A DNA stretch of 64,000 nt from Chondrilla cf. caribensis. Its lineage: Eukaryota; Porifera; Demospongiae; Chondrillida; Chondrillidae. Below, one piece after another: positions 38,401-50,400 of the stretch. How positions within the stretch are numbered: the stretch's first letter is position 1; every line of letters begins with the position of its first letter. The notes under the pieces are model-generated. The model worked only from the letters and a program-made list of their open reading frames with translations. It had not been told where the DNA came from and ran no database searches. Location of the stretch: positions 2,775,979 through 2,839,978 of the forward strand of contig OZ026553.1 of the NCBI GenBank assembly GCA_964020155.1. The letters are read 5' to 3'. The translations under genes were made by a program, and so were the position numbers.

Positions 38401-41400
38401 AAACCACAAATTTCATGTGTACATTAGTTGAAACAATTAAGCCATGGGACCATAGATATTATATAGTTCTATATACTTGGGATGGCACTTTGTGGTGTAC
38501 ACAAAGTACCATGGTTCATCAATTTTTACTTATTAAAAACATGCACTCTCAAACTTGTATGCATGTAATGTTATTTTGTACTGATCACTAGCAAATGATA
38601 CCGCTAGAGGTATTCTAATGTTCAGTGAAGGTCGTCCTTTGGGCAAGGATGGCTTGAAGTGGCTCAAAATACATCTAGTCAACCTTCATGGAGTAAAAAA
38701 GAAGTGGGTTTTGATTGCTTGTGTCAGTCTTGGTGACCTGTTACCATGTAATGATCTAATGTATCTTCAGAGCATCTTTGGAGGAAAGAGCAGCTTATGT
38801 TGATGAAATCATGCCACTAGTGATGGACTCTGCTGATGATCCAATGAACGTAAGTATCATTTCACAATGTTTACCTCAGTAATTCTCAATTACTAATGAA
38901 ATCTATAATATTGTCTGACAATTGAGTTTTGATTGTACGTATCGTAGATTGATAATTTGGTTCATGTATGTGTAGCGTCGGCTAGCACCAAAGCATCAGC
39001 GACCATCGAGAGAGCGAGCGAATTCACTTCAACAGCAATATTATTCCAAGACAATGCAGCACACAAAAACTCTTTGTTCTCTACTACACGTGTTTACACT
39101 ACATCATGTGAACACATAACTAATCACATACGTAATCAGTACCTATGAACACAATACAATACTAACTAAACGCTGTTACACTGTTACATCACCCCCTCCC
39201 AATGAAAGCTCGACCCGAGCTTAGCGGACTTTAGATTCCTGCCGACGCTTACGTAAGTGATAGCGGGGGTTGTTGTCGTCTGATCCATCCAATAGGGACT
39301 GGACCCACGGGGGTATTTTTCCAGGCGAGTATCGTTTTCCTCCATACCAGTAAAAACTGTGAGGGAAAGCTACTGGGCAAGGTTGCACACGCGACAAATG
39401 GACTTGCAGTGAGCCATCCTCCGGAAAGTAGACCTTGGTAACCGAGACGTTCGGTGGATCCACTGAGGCAACGCGATAAGGCCCATGCCTGGGCCGTGAG
39501 AGCTTCCTCAACCTCCCAGATTCTTCCTGAGGGAATCGAACCAAGACCCAATCTCCCACCCGTATGGTAGAGTCACGTGAATGCTGGTCATAGTACTTCT
39601 TGTAGCGCTGTTGTGCTCGTTGAATGGAGATGGCAGCTTGCTTGCGAGCTTCTCCTAACATCAGCACGAGCTCTTCTCGGTAATCTTCTACTGCAACAGG
39701 CTTCACAGAAGATGGAGGCAATAGGGCAGCTTCAGTAGGGTAACGACAGTCTACCCCAAACAGAAGGAAGGAGGGCTTCTCTCCAGTTGAGTCATGTGGT
39801 GTATTGCGGTATGCCCATAGTACACCAGGGAGGTACCGATCCCATTGTACTCCATAGTCAGCTGCATGTTTCCGAAGCATAGTCTTGAGAGTCCGATTGA
39901 ACCTCTCTACTAATCCGTCACACTGAGGGTGGTAGGAGGTAGTGTTGAGCTTCTTCACACCTAGTAGTTGACAAACATCCGTCATCAAATGAGATAACAA
40001 GTTAGCTCCTCGGTCGGAAAGGAGTGCTTCGGGTACACTGAACAGTGGTACTACCTGCTCAACTAGCAGGCGCGCAAGTCTCTCTGACTTCTGATCTGGT
40101 ACTGGAAAAACAAGAGGAAACTTGGTGAGAAAGTCTTGAAACACAACTACGAAGTTGTTACCACGTGACGTCTTGGGGAGTTCCATGACATCGACCCCAA
40201 TGATCTGGAATACTCGGTCAACTGGTATGGGATGAAGTGGTGGCTTCGGAGTCTTGCCAGATCCAGCGACAATGCTGCACTGAGGGCAACTGCGACAAAA
40301 CTCGATGATGTCGGAAAACATGCGCTCCCACCACCATGTTCTCGAAATGGTGCGATACAAACGTGGACCTGAGAAGTGTCCGGACATCTTCCCCTGATGA
40401 TATTCACGCATGATTCTCTGGTGAAGTTGCTTCGGGACAACTACTTGCTTGACCTGCCGCTGCTTACTGTCCAGATGGTACAGGATCTAGTCGATTAGAG
40501 AGAACGACTGTGCCTTGGCCACAACTAGTTGAGCGGCAGCTGGGTCTGGAGGTAGAGTGCCTTCAGTGAGGTAGTCAATGAGAGGTGCTAAGGATGGATC
40601 CTTGCATTGCTCTCCGGCCAGGTCACCGCTATGGAATGATGGGGTGTCTTCTATTTCTAGGAGCTCTGAAATTGTGTTAGGGGGTTCAACAGTTTCCGAT
40701 TGAACAGCAAAGACTTCAGCAAATGGTTCTGTCGATGGAGACACAGGAGGTCCTGGCAGCAACACTGGGGCCCGTGAAAGAGCATTGGCATTATTGTTCT
40801 CTTTGCCACTTCGATACACAATGTCGATGCTTCGTAGACCATTGGCATACACCTTCGTCCACCAGCGTGCATGTTTGCCGCTGAGATCGGTGACACCAAA
40901 AATAGCCCTGACAGCAGAGTGGTCAATGTACACTGTGACATCATGACCATACAAGTAGGCTCTGTAATGGCTGATAGCCCAAACCACTGCCAATGTCTCC
41001 AACTCTGTGATGGGGTAGTTTCTCTCTGGGGGCGACAATGCTCGACTGGCATACGAGACTGGGTGTAGTTTACCATCTTCTTGTGCTTGAGACAGGACGG
41101 CACCCAAACCAACATAGCTGGCATCTGTTTCAAGGACGAATTTCTTGGTGAAATCTGGATAGGCTAATACAGGGGCGGTCGTTAGCCGGGTCTTGAGAGT
41201 TGCAAAGGCGGCTTGGCATTCTGAATCCCATACAAAAGGTGTGTCCTTACGTGTGAGGCTGTGCAAGGGATGAGCAATCTTTGCGAACTGGGGGACAAAT
41301 CTCCGGTAATATGATGCTAGACCCAGAAACTGTCGTAGCTCCTTGAGACCAGAAGGAATTGGAAATTCCTCCACAGCCTTAATATGTGCATTGGTCGGTT

Positions 41401-44400
41401 TCAGACCTTCGGGGGTCACCAGGAATCCCAGATACTCGACTTCTTTTCTGGCGAAGTGGCATTTATTTGGTTTCAGTTTGAGTCCGGCGTTCATGAGGGT
41501 ACTGATGACTTGATGAAGGTGGTCGAGATGTTCCTCAAGCGTGGAAGAAAAGACAATAACATCATCAATATAGACGTTCACAAATTCAGGGCCGTCACGG
41601 GGGTTGAGAGGTAGCAAGATTTGTTGCATCAATCGTTGGAAAGCAGCTGGGGCATTGGTCAGCCCAAAAGGCATGACCGTGAACTTGTACAACCCACGAT
41701 GAGTAGCAAATGCTGTCTTTTCTTGAGAATTGGCAGCCATGCGTATCTGCCAGTACCCAGCAGCCAGATCCAAAGTCGAAAAGTACCGTGCCTTACCAAG
41801 CTGGTCCAGTAGGTCGTCGATGCGTGGAAGCGGGTGAGTGTCCTTTTTCGTGACTGCGTTCAACTTTCGATAGTCGATGCAAAACCTGGTTCCTCCATCC
41901 TTTTTCCTTACCAATACGATGGGACTCGCCCATGCACTGGTGGAGGGGCGAACAACTCCGGTGGCTTCCATTGCTTCTATCTGTCGATTCACTTCTTCTC
42001 GAACAGCAAATGGGATTCGACAAGCAGGTTGTTTCATGGGTTGAGCTTCCCCGGTGTCAATATTGAAGTGGGTCAAATCAGTCTCGCCACGTTCTCCATC
42101 TTCTAGTACAAAAGCTAAATGTAACTCAAGCATTTCATTCTTCAATCTCTCTTCTTCTTCGGCAGACAGGTGCTTTAGGTCCTCCTCCAGAATAGATCTC
42201 AGCTTCTGTCGACGGGTGGTTACATCCCCAGGTCCAGATTGTGATTGTTCCAAGATTACATTCACCGATGCTGGGCACATGTCAAGCACGACCTCGACCT
42301 CAACAGCCTCTCCTAAACAGGTACCCTTCTCGAGTTTCTGAGTGAAACCTGTGGGGTTGGACATCAAGACATGTGCTGTACTTTCTTCATCTGGACGAAT
42401 CAAGGCTGGCTCGTCACCAACATCCAGCAGTAGGTCTCCACTACTGTCGCCCTCAACACACACTGCCACTGTTGTACTCCGGTTCGGTAGTAGTCTAGTA
42501 GAGTTCAGCAGCTTGACCCGAATAGTAGGGACTTTCGCATCCTTTGTCTCATCCGGGTTGTCTTCTGAAGGGCTGGCAGGATCTGGTTGCTTGTTGTTGA
42601 AGACATCGGGATGGTAGCTCACGATACCTAGCTGTCGACATACCCCTTCGGATAACAGAAGCTGATCCTCTGCATTCATCTTCACGTATATGGGTGTTGA
42701 CATAGTATACTCCCCAAAGGTGAGATTAAGGTTGAGCTTGCCGTCTAACGAAAAAGGTTTCCCGTCATAACTATAGGCTTTCTTATCGGCAAGGTGGAAA
42801 TCCCTCTTCCTCAGCCTGGCAACAGTAGCGACCTTCTTAAAGGCCTCTTTACCCATTATGGTGAGATCCGAACCCGTATCCACTACTCCCCGCAGCATTA
42901 CTCCTTCCACCAGCACATTGACGTAACGTGGGTAGCTACCCGTATCCTCAACAGTGACACGTTTTACTCCCTCATCTTCATCTGAATCCGAGCGTAAATA
43001 GGACATAGGATCATCATTACAGCTTGCCGTGACTTGTCTAGCATGACTAGGCTTCTGGATCCTACCCTTGCTTTCTGAGCTTTGTACCTTGCAATCTTTC
43101 TGGAGGTGCTTGGTGCTCCCACAGGTATAGCACTTCCTTGGTGACTGGTGAGGACTTGGGGAGGTGAGCTTCCGATCAGTCGTGTCTGTGGTTGCTGGTT
43201 GGCGAACATTCGGTTTTTTCCACGTTGTTTAGGTGTTGGTAGCTGTTGGTGTCCCTGTGGAGTTCTTTTTGTAAAGCTGTCTCTTCCGGAGCTCTGCCAG
43301 ACGTCGTTCCTCGTTCTTAGCAGCCAGACACAAGGTGTGGTACGTCTGTGCACCAGAAACAGAAGGTGATCTCATTAACTACATCTTGATGCCTTCCTGG
43401 ACCTGTGCATGTAGAAGTGCTTCCCGAGCCTCTCTTCCCAGGCCGTCACGACCATAAGCAATCTGAAAACACCGCTCAAGTCACCGAAGGAAATCTGCTA
43501 CTGACTCCTCTTCTCTCTGGGCTGCATGACGGAAGTCCTGTACCGCCAACATCCTACCACCAGGATCCAGACGTTCTCGCAATGCATCTACTGCTGTAGC
43601 AAATGTCGATTTTTGATCTTCCGCGATAAGTTCCCACTCCTGCAGAGCACGTCCGCGAAGATGTCCTGCAAGCTGCAACATAAGATCCTCATCAGACCAG
43701 CCGTTCCAGGTTGACGCTCTCTTGAGGGATGGAATCCAGTCATCGATGCGGATCGCTTCGTCTTCTCCTGTAAACGAATCAACAGGGGGTGCCTTGCCCC
43801 TGCGGTTGCTAGTGCGTCTCTGCTGCTCCAGTGGTTCTACTGAGAGCATGCATCCTGAGACACTAGGCTCAGGCGGATCAATTCCAATTGGATGAGGTGG
43901 GGTATCCCCTTGTGGATGCAGCAGTTGTTGCCTCAAATGCTCAATCTCTTTATCCTTGTCATCCATTGCCCCTTCAAACTTCCTTGACAAGGAGCAATTT
44001 GCCTTCCACAATGACTTTGTCCGCTCTATTACCTTGTCAAGTTGTACTTGCAACTCCCGAATGCGCTGCTTGAGGACAGCGTTCTCCTCACGAACAAGTT
44101 GGAGCTCGGATGATGTATCATCACACTCGTGATCTCCCTCTCCTTCGGAATCACTGGGTTCCTGGCCCAGGACACCCTTCGGTGCATTCCCTGTAGCTGT
44201 CCTTTGCAGACCTACACTAAGGAAGGGTCCATTTTCCCCAATCAACTCCATGTCCAGGGCACCTGGAGTTCCCTCTCGAGCCACGATACTAACTTGAACA
44301 TTCTGTGGTTCATAGTTATCCTCTGCTAGCTTCCCTTCGATCATTAGCACAGTTTCTTCCTTGATTCCCGTGCCAGGGAGACTCAATGCTTGCGCGATGG

Positions 44401-47400
44401 CCTTCAAAATTGCGATAGTAAGTCTTCGCGAGTTCAGTGGAACGGCACGTTCCAAGACAAAATCTGGGGCCAAATCGACCGTTACCGTTCTCGGTAAGGG
44501 CTGGTTGTCACTCTCTGTCATCGCTGCACGCCTTCTAACGATGACGTTTGTGAAGGTAAAGTCCTGATCAAATCGTCAAATACGCCGTACCGCGAGAGGT
44601 ATCAACTCACAGGCCCTCTAACCACGACTGACGTTGTGATTGGACAGTTTCCCTCTCGGGCATTCAAATAGTCTCGGCAGGACCTCCAAATGTAGCGCCG
44701 GCTAGCACCAAAGCATCAGCGACCATCAAGAGAGCGAGCGAATTCACTTCAACAGCAATATTATTCCAAGACAATGCAGCACACAAAAACTCTTTGTTCT
44801 CTACTACACGTGTTTACACTACATCACGTGAACACATAACCAATCACATACGTAATCAGTACCTATGAACACAATACAATACTAACTAAACGCTGTTACA
44901 CTGTTACATATGTACATTTCACATCAAGGTTTGAAGAGTTTGTACCATATGCCTTAAATACACACGTTATAGATATTGTGTATTTAATTAATACTGACAC
45001 ATGTACTTTACATACTGTATGTGAATAGGGTGAAAAATGGTGGCAGGGTGCTGACAGTCCTTGGCAAACACTGGCAGTGTGTATGGAGATAGCTGATGCA
45101 GTAAGGTCTGGGAATCCTGAGAATTATGTATCACACATCCCAGTACATCAGGTACGTGTGTGCTCTATGTCAAACTGCTGCATATGTGGTATGTACATGC
45201 TGTACATAAGTATGCATATTCATTTGTTTTACAGACTAATGTATGTATTATGTACATATGTACATAACTGTATGTTCATGTATCATGTATTACTGTTTAC
45301 TGTATACATTTGTGCAGTCTTTTGTGGGAACATCTACACAGTATATCCCCCAGTATACCTGCAACATTGCCACACCCTGCTGCATATCCAATAGTGATAA
45401 ACAACAGCACGCACATGATATATGTACATTGTACATACGTACACATACGTAAATCTTCATATGTATGTGTACCTTGAGGTGCACTCTGTTACCATTCCAT
45501 TCTGTGGGAACCACTATTGTGTATACGTACATACGGTACACTGTAGTTGTCTTTGCTCATTCGTGACCACCCACACATCATTAACAGGTTTATGTGGAGG
45601 CATATACAGGTTTCTGTGAACATTTGCATAGGCCTCCACAAATAATACACACTAGACTATTACGTATACACAACTACATACGTATGTACATATGCACAAT
45701 ACATGTTAGTGGCAAGAACCTCGGTTCTCATAGTTTGCATACATATTCTGTTCAATGTGTTTCCCTGTCATGCAGTGTACAACGTTTCATGTGTTTGATA
45801 TACATCACCTGAAGTAATTGGAGTACTGTGTGTACGTATTTTGGAATTATTTTCAGTATTAGTGAACCCTTTATTGTTATGATGTAATATACATATGTGC
45901 ATGCATATTAGAGGTGCACTGATACAAGATTTAACTAAATTCCGATAACCAATATGATATGACCAAGATAGACTGATACCGATAGCCAATCGGATATTTT
46001 TTTCACAAAATCGGTAGTATAGGAGTTGCTGGATTTTCTCCCACAAGAATACATAAATAATGCCAGGATCACAAATAATGAAATCAGAGTCCTCATTCAG
46101 TGACTTTGAAATGATCCAGAATGAGCAATCTTGTCTTGGACGTTCTCATGCTGTAGTAAACTCAAGGGAAAATGACCAGCACATGACAATAAATTAAATT
46201 TATGCATGTGAAATTCACTATTGGTTATATCAGAAACAACACAGGTGATACCGATATGAGAGAATATCGGCCGATACCATATTGGTGTATCCCTAATATG
46301 TACGTATACAGTATGTCTGTTTACAGGATGGCTCTTGCAATGGATTGCAGCACTATGCGGCACTTGGTAGGGATGTAGCAGGAGCTGAGCAAGTCAACCT
46401 TTTGCCATCAGACAAACCAGAAGACCTGTACCATGCTGTTGCCATGATGGTGTGTGTCCTTATATGGCAAAATAATATGTTCTAATACATTTATATTTGT
46501 CTTCATGTGTCCTTTTGTGTCTTTACGTGTCTTCATGTGACTTTATGTTGCTTCATTATGTCTTCATGTGTCTTCATGTGACTTTATGTGTCCTTGGGTG
46601 TTGTCATGTGTCTTCAAATGTCTTTGTTTGTCTTCATGTGTCCTTGTTTGTCTTCATGTGGCCTTCTGTGTTTTCAAGCATCTTCTGGTATCCTTGTGTT
46701 TTCATGTGTACATGCTGTCTTCCTGTACCCTGTCTATCTACAATCATGTATCTTAGTGTGTATGATATTTGCTTCAAATGGTAGTTATATGCCCTGTGTA
46801 AGCTTTACTGTATCTATCCAAATATTGTACTATGAATGAATGTATGAAAATTCAACAACATACATGTACATGTACAAACAGAATGTAGACCTATGTACGT
46901 ACACACATGTACCTCTATGCCGGTGTGTACTCTGTATTTAGTCTCTATGAGTAGTATGTGGTTACTGTGCCTTCTCTTTATGTACGTTTAGGTGGAGCAG
47001 AAGCGAAGGAAGGATGCTGACAAGGGTCTTCAAGTTGCCAAAGACTTGGAAGGGAAAATTCATCGAAAAGTAAGGGTTGTACTGTTCATCCAAAAATGTC
47101 AGTGCATAGTGAGAAACTGCCTGTGTACAACCCTTACTATCTCACGTACATCTGTATATACTGTAGGGATGGCCGTCTACATATTTTGTTTACGATCTAC
47201 AATTGACAAACATGTGTTGAAATGTAGTGTGGGATCTTTTGTAGCCTGGCCCTTCAGCAGTTTAATGGTCCACAGATTTATCACCATCTACAGACGAAGG
47301 CTTTAATAAACATAGCCACAAATTACCTATATGTTTGGAAGTCCTGACATTCTTCAAGATGTTTGTGCTTAACTTTGGATGAGACAAATGAAATCGAGCT

Positions 47401-50400
47401 TTCCATACTCTTATTCATGTATTCAACAGAGACCTATGCTTATGCATGTAGCCTACACTTTGTACACTACTGCCCTGGATTTGAGGCAGTAGGGTTGATT
47501 GGTTGAAATTAAGTCACTTCCCTAAGTGTGAACTAATTGTTATGTTTGATAGACTGTCCCTTCCCTTTTGGCCCAAGACACCTGATAGGGATTGTCCAGC
47601 TAGCTAGACTAGCACCATTGTAACAAATGTGCTAATAGATGATTGATAATTATATTGCTACATCTGGGTTTATGTATATGCTCATATACAGCAGGGTATA
47701 CTTATTGTCATATTATTCAGGGATGTAGTGCAATTATCTTTAATATAGTTGATAGCTTATTCTCATCGTCTAATGTGGGCCATCCATTAACTTCACATGT
47801 GTACATACTTGCAAGTTATATGCTTGTACAGTTAATGGATGGCCCACATTTGATTCTGTAAAATCCCTTTCTTGTTTCAAAAGATTTTAATGCCATCCTT
47901 ACATCAGCAATATCATATTTCTGTATATGTTTATTATTGCCTTATCTTGTTCACCTGTGGTCCACCTGTAAACACTGTTGCTAACATGTTCACATGTTGT
48001 ACCATGTTTATCATTGCTTACCTGTGTTCAGGTGTGTTCGCCTATACCTTTGTTCATCTGTACGTGTGGTTGCTTATGCAGGTCGTGAAGCAAACTGTGA
48101 TGACAGTGGTGTACGGTGTAACAATGTATGGAGGAAGACTGCAAGTTGAAGTTGGTTATTATTGTCAAGTCATAGGGAAATTGTACTTGATATACTAACA
48201 GCTCCCCTTGTGCTATCAGAGGCAACTTGATGGAGATGTCTCCAATGACATCATCAAAGGAAGTTCAAAGTACATTGTGAACCTAATTTTTGAAACACTC
48301 CGGGACATGTTTTCCAGTGCCAGAGAATTGCAGGTACACACTGTAATGCGTGTACAAATAGTCTTTTTGGATAATTTGTCTTTTCCAATTTCTCAATTGT
48401 ATTGCTTAACGGAAAATCCTTTGAAATACGTTTGGATTTTGTTCAGTTTGACTACCATAGCATTGAGTATTAAGTAGGAGAATACAGTATGTCTGGAATA
48501 CAGTACTGCCTCTATGAGTCTGGAAATGTGTGACAGGGCCTCTCTCCATGTATCTCATTCTAGGATTGGTTGACCAACAGTGCAAGACAGATCTCCAGAG
48601 CAGGTTGTCTGACAGAGTGGGTCACTCCGTTAGGATTCCCTGTAGTCCAGTCTTACACTGTGAAACAGAAGATAGCGGTATGTTAGACAACTCTGCTCAA
48701 AACATCACCCACAAAATTGTATGTGCTGTACATACTGTACATATGGCATGTAGTACTTATTCATTTTATGTAGGTGACAACACCTCTCCAAACACTCTCC
48801 AGTTACTTACTTCACTCTACTGAGTAAGCTATTCTGTGTTTGCATGGTTTTCATATGTACATTATACAATGTCATGTAAAGCATACTCGTTGACCTCATA
48901 ATCCTGTATACGGCAGACTGCCAAGTAAGACGAAACAGAAGAACGGGTTTCCTCCAAACTTTATCCACTCCTTGGATTCCACTCACATGATGCTCACAGC
49001 TCTACATTGTCAAAGGTACCACCTGCCCATTTACAGTACATACAATACGCATAATGCTATGTGCACTGATTATGAGTGATCACCTCTCCCTATAGGGCTG
49101 GAGTTACATTTGTAGCAGTGCATGATAGCTTTTGGACTCATGCTTGTACAGTTGATGCAATGAACAGGGTTAGTCATAAGACCACTTATGCATTTACCTT
49201 AGATATTCAAATGATGCTTCCCCTCGCTGTAGATATGTAGGGAGCAGTTTGTTGCTTTACATAATCAGCCCATTATTGAAGATTTGTCCCAATCTTTTGA
49301 AGAGAAATTTGGTGGTTTAAGGTATTTTCTGCGTGAATGCTCAATGTACATGTGAGCAATGTATGCTCATATCTTCACATTGATCAAATGTCACATAGGC
49401 ACATCATCTTGAATATGTTTACACTATAATCCTGTTTCACTGTATATCATGAAGGGCTATTGCTACCACTGTCTGTTATTTAGATATAAAACTCCAAAAG
49501 AAGAAAAAACATGTTCTTTTCAGTCGCTTCTTCCAAGCAAAGGTAAAATTTACCGTAAATGCTGAATGCATGGACTGGCCATTTGAACGTGATAGTACAG
49601 GTGTCATCCCTGTACATTTGTTAAACCTGGTAGATAAGAATTCTAATATGTACATTACAAATACATATGTATATATGCACATACAGGCACATGACATTAT
49701 CAGGATATGCAACAACATACTGTGTACAGTGGCATGAGGCAAAAAAACACCTGCTTCCATGTCAGTTTTGTCAGCCTGCATTGTGAGATGAGCTGCGACT
49801 GTAGTAACCAGTAAAAAATTGTACAGGAAGTTTAGCAAGGATAGCCAATGCTCTCGAGCAGATAGACTTGAAGGTATAGGTGTGTTACAGTGTTGTGTTT
49901 CATAGACGATTGGGTCAACTGTTGGACCTGAACCTATCTAATTGTGGTATTATTTGGCGTGGACAATTATCATATCAACATGACATTTTATATTGCAATT
50001 ATGGTTGGAACATGATTATCAAATAATATTGTGCCTGTCTAATGTTTCAGTCACATGATATATCTAGTGAGTTAATTCAGGTTGTACAAAGGATTCATTC
50101 ACTGAATTTTCAGCAAATATTTCATACTTTGAACAGCGATGACTTTCTCACTGTCCACCTTTCTATAAACGTGATAATTGCAATGTTCACAACAGACAAT
50201 TATCGTGTGTCAGATTTAGGGTATTGCCCAGCACTGGACCTGCAACGTGATATCAATGAATGGCTGTCAGTTCGTGTGACTCTTGTGCAATCGAGGTGTC
50301 ACTAATTATTGAATGCTACAGATGTATGATGCATACATGCAAACATACAGTGATTCTAGCAACAGGATCACTTGCCTTGCCTTCCAGTCTGGTAATATTG

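Larger units (their letters stand above)
38971..44908 (-). mobile_element. Ty3/gypsy LTR retrotransposon, complete but with nonsense mutations
   Basis: Two 218-bp LTRs (38971-39188 and 44691-44908) start and end TGTA..TACA and are flanked by TATG on both sides (38967-38970 and 44909-44912). On the minus strand the order is gag, zinc knuckle, protease, reverse transcriptase, RNase H, integrase, the Ty3/gypsy order. The 5' LTR is the right-hand one. The LTRs differ at four positions, all transitions, so insertion is fairly recent. It lies in a POLRMT intron, antisense. Confidence 0.95.

Noticed and set aside
42964..43353. 129-codon ORF at the gypsy gag/pol junction
   Set aside because: Its frame differs from gag-pol; the zinc knuckle [14 protein letters not shown] is in the gag-pol frame, so this ORF is a shadow left open by chance.
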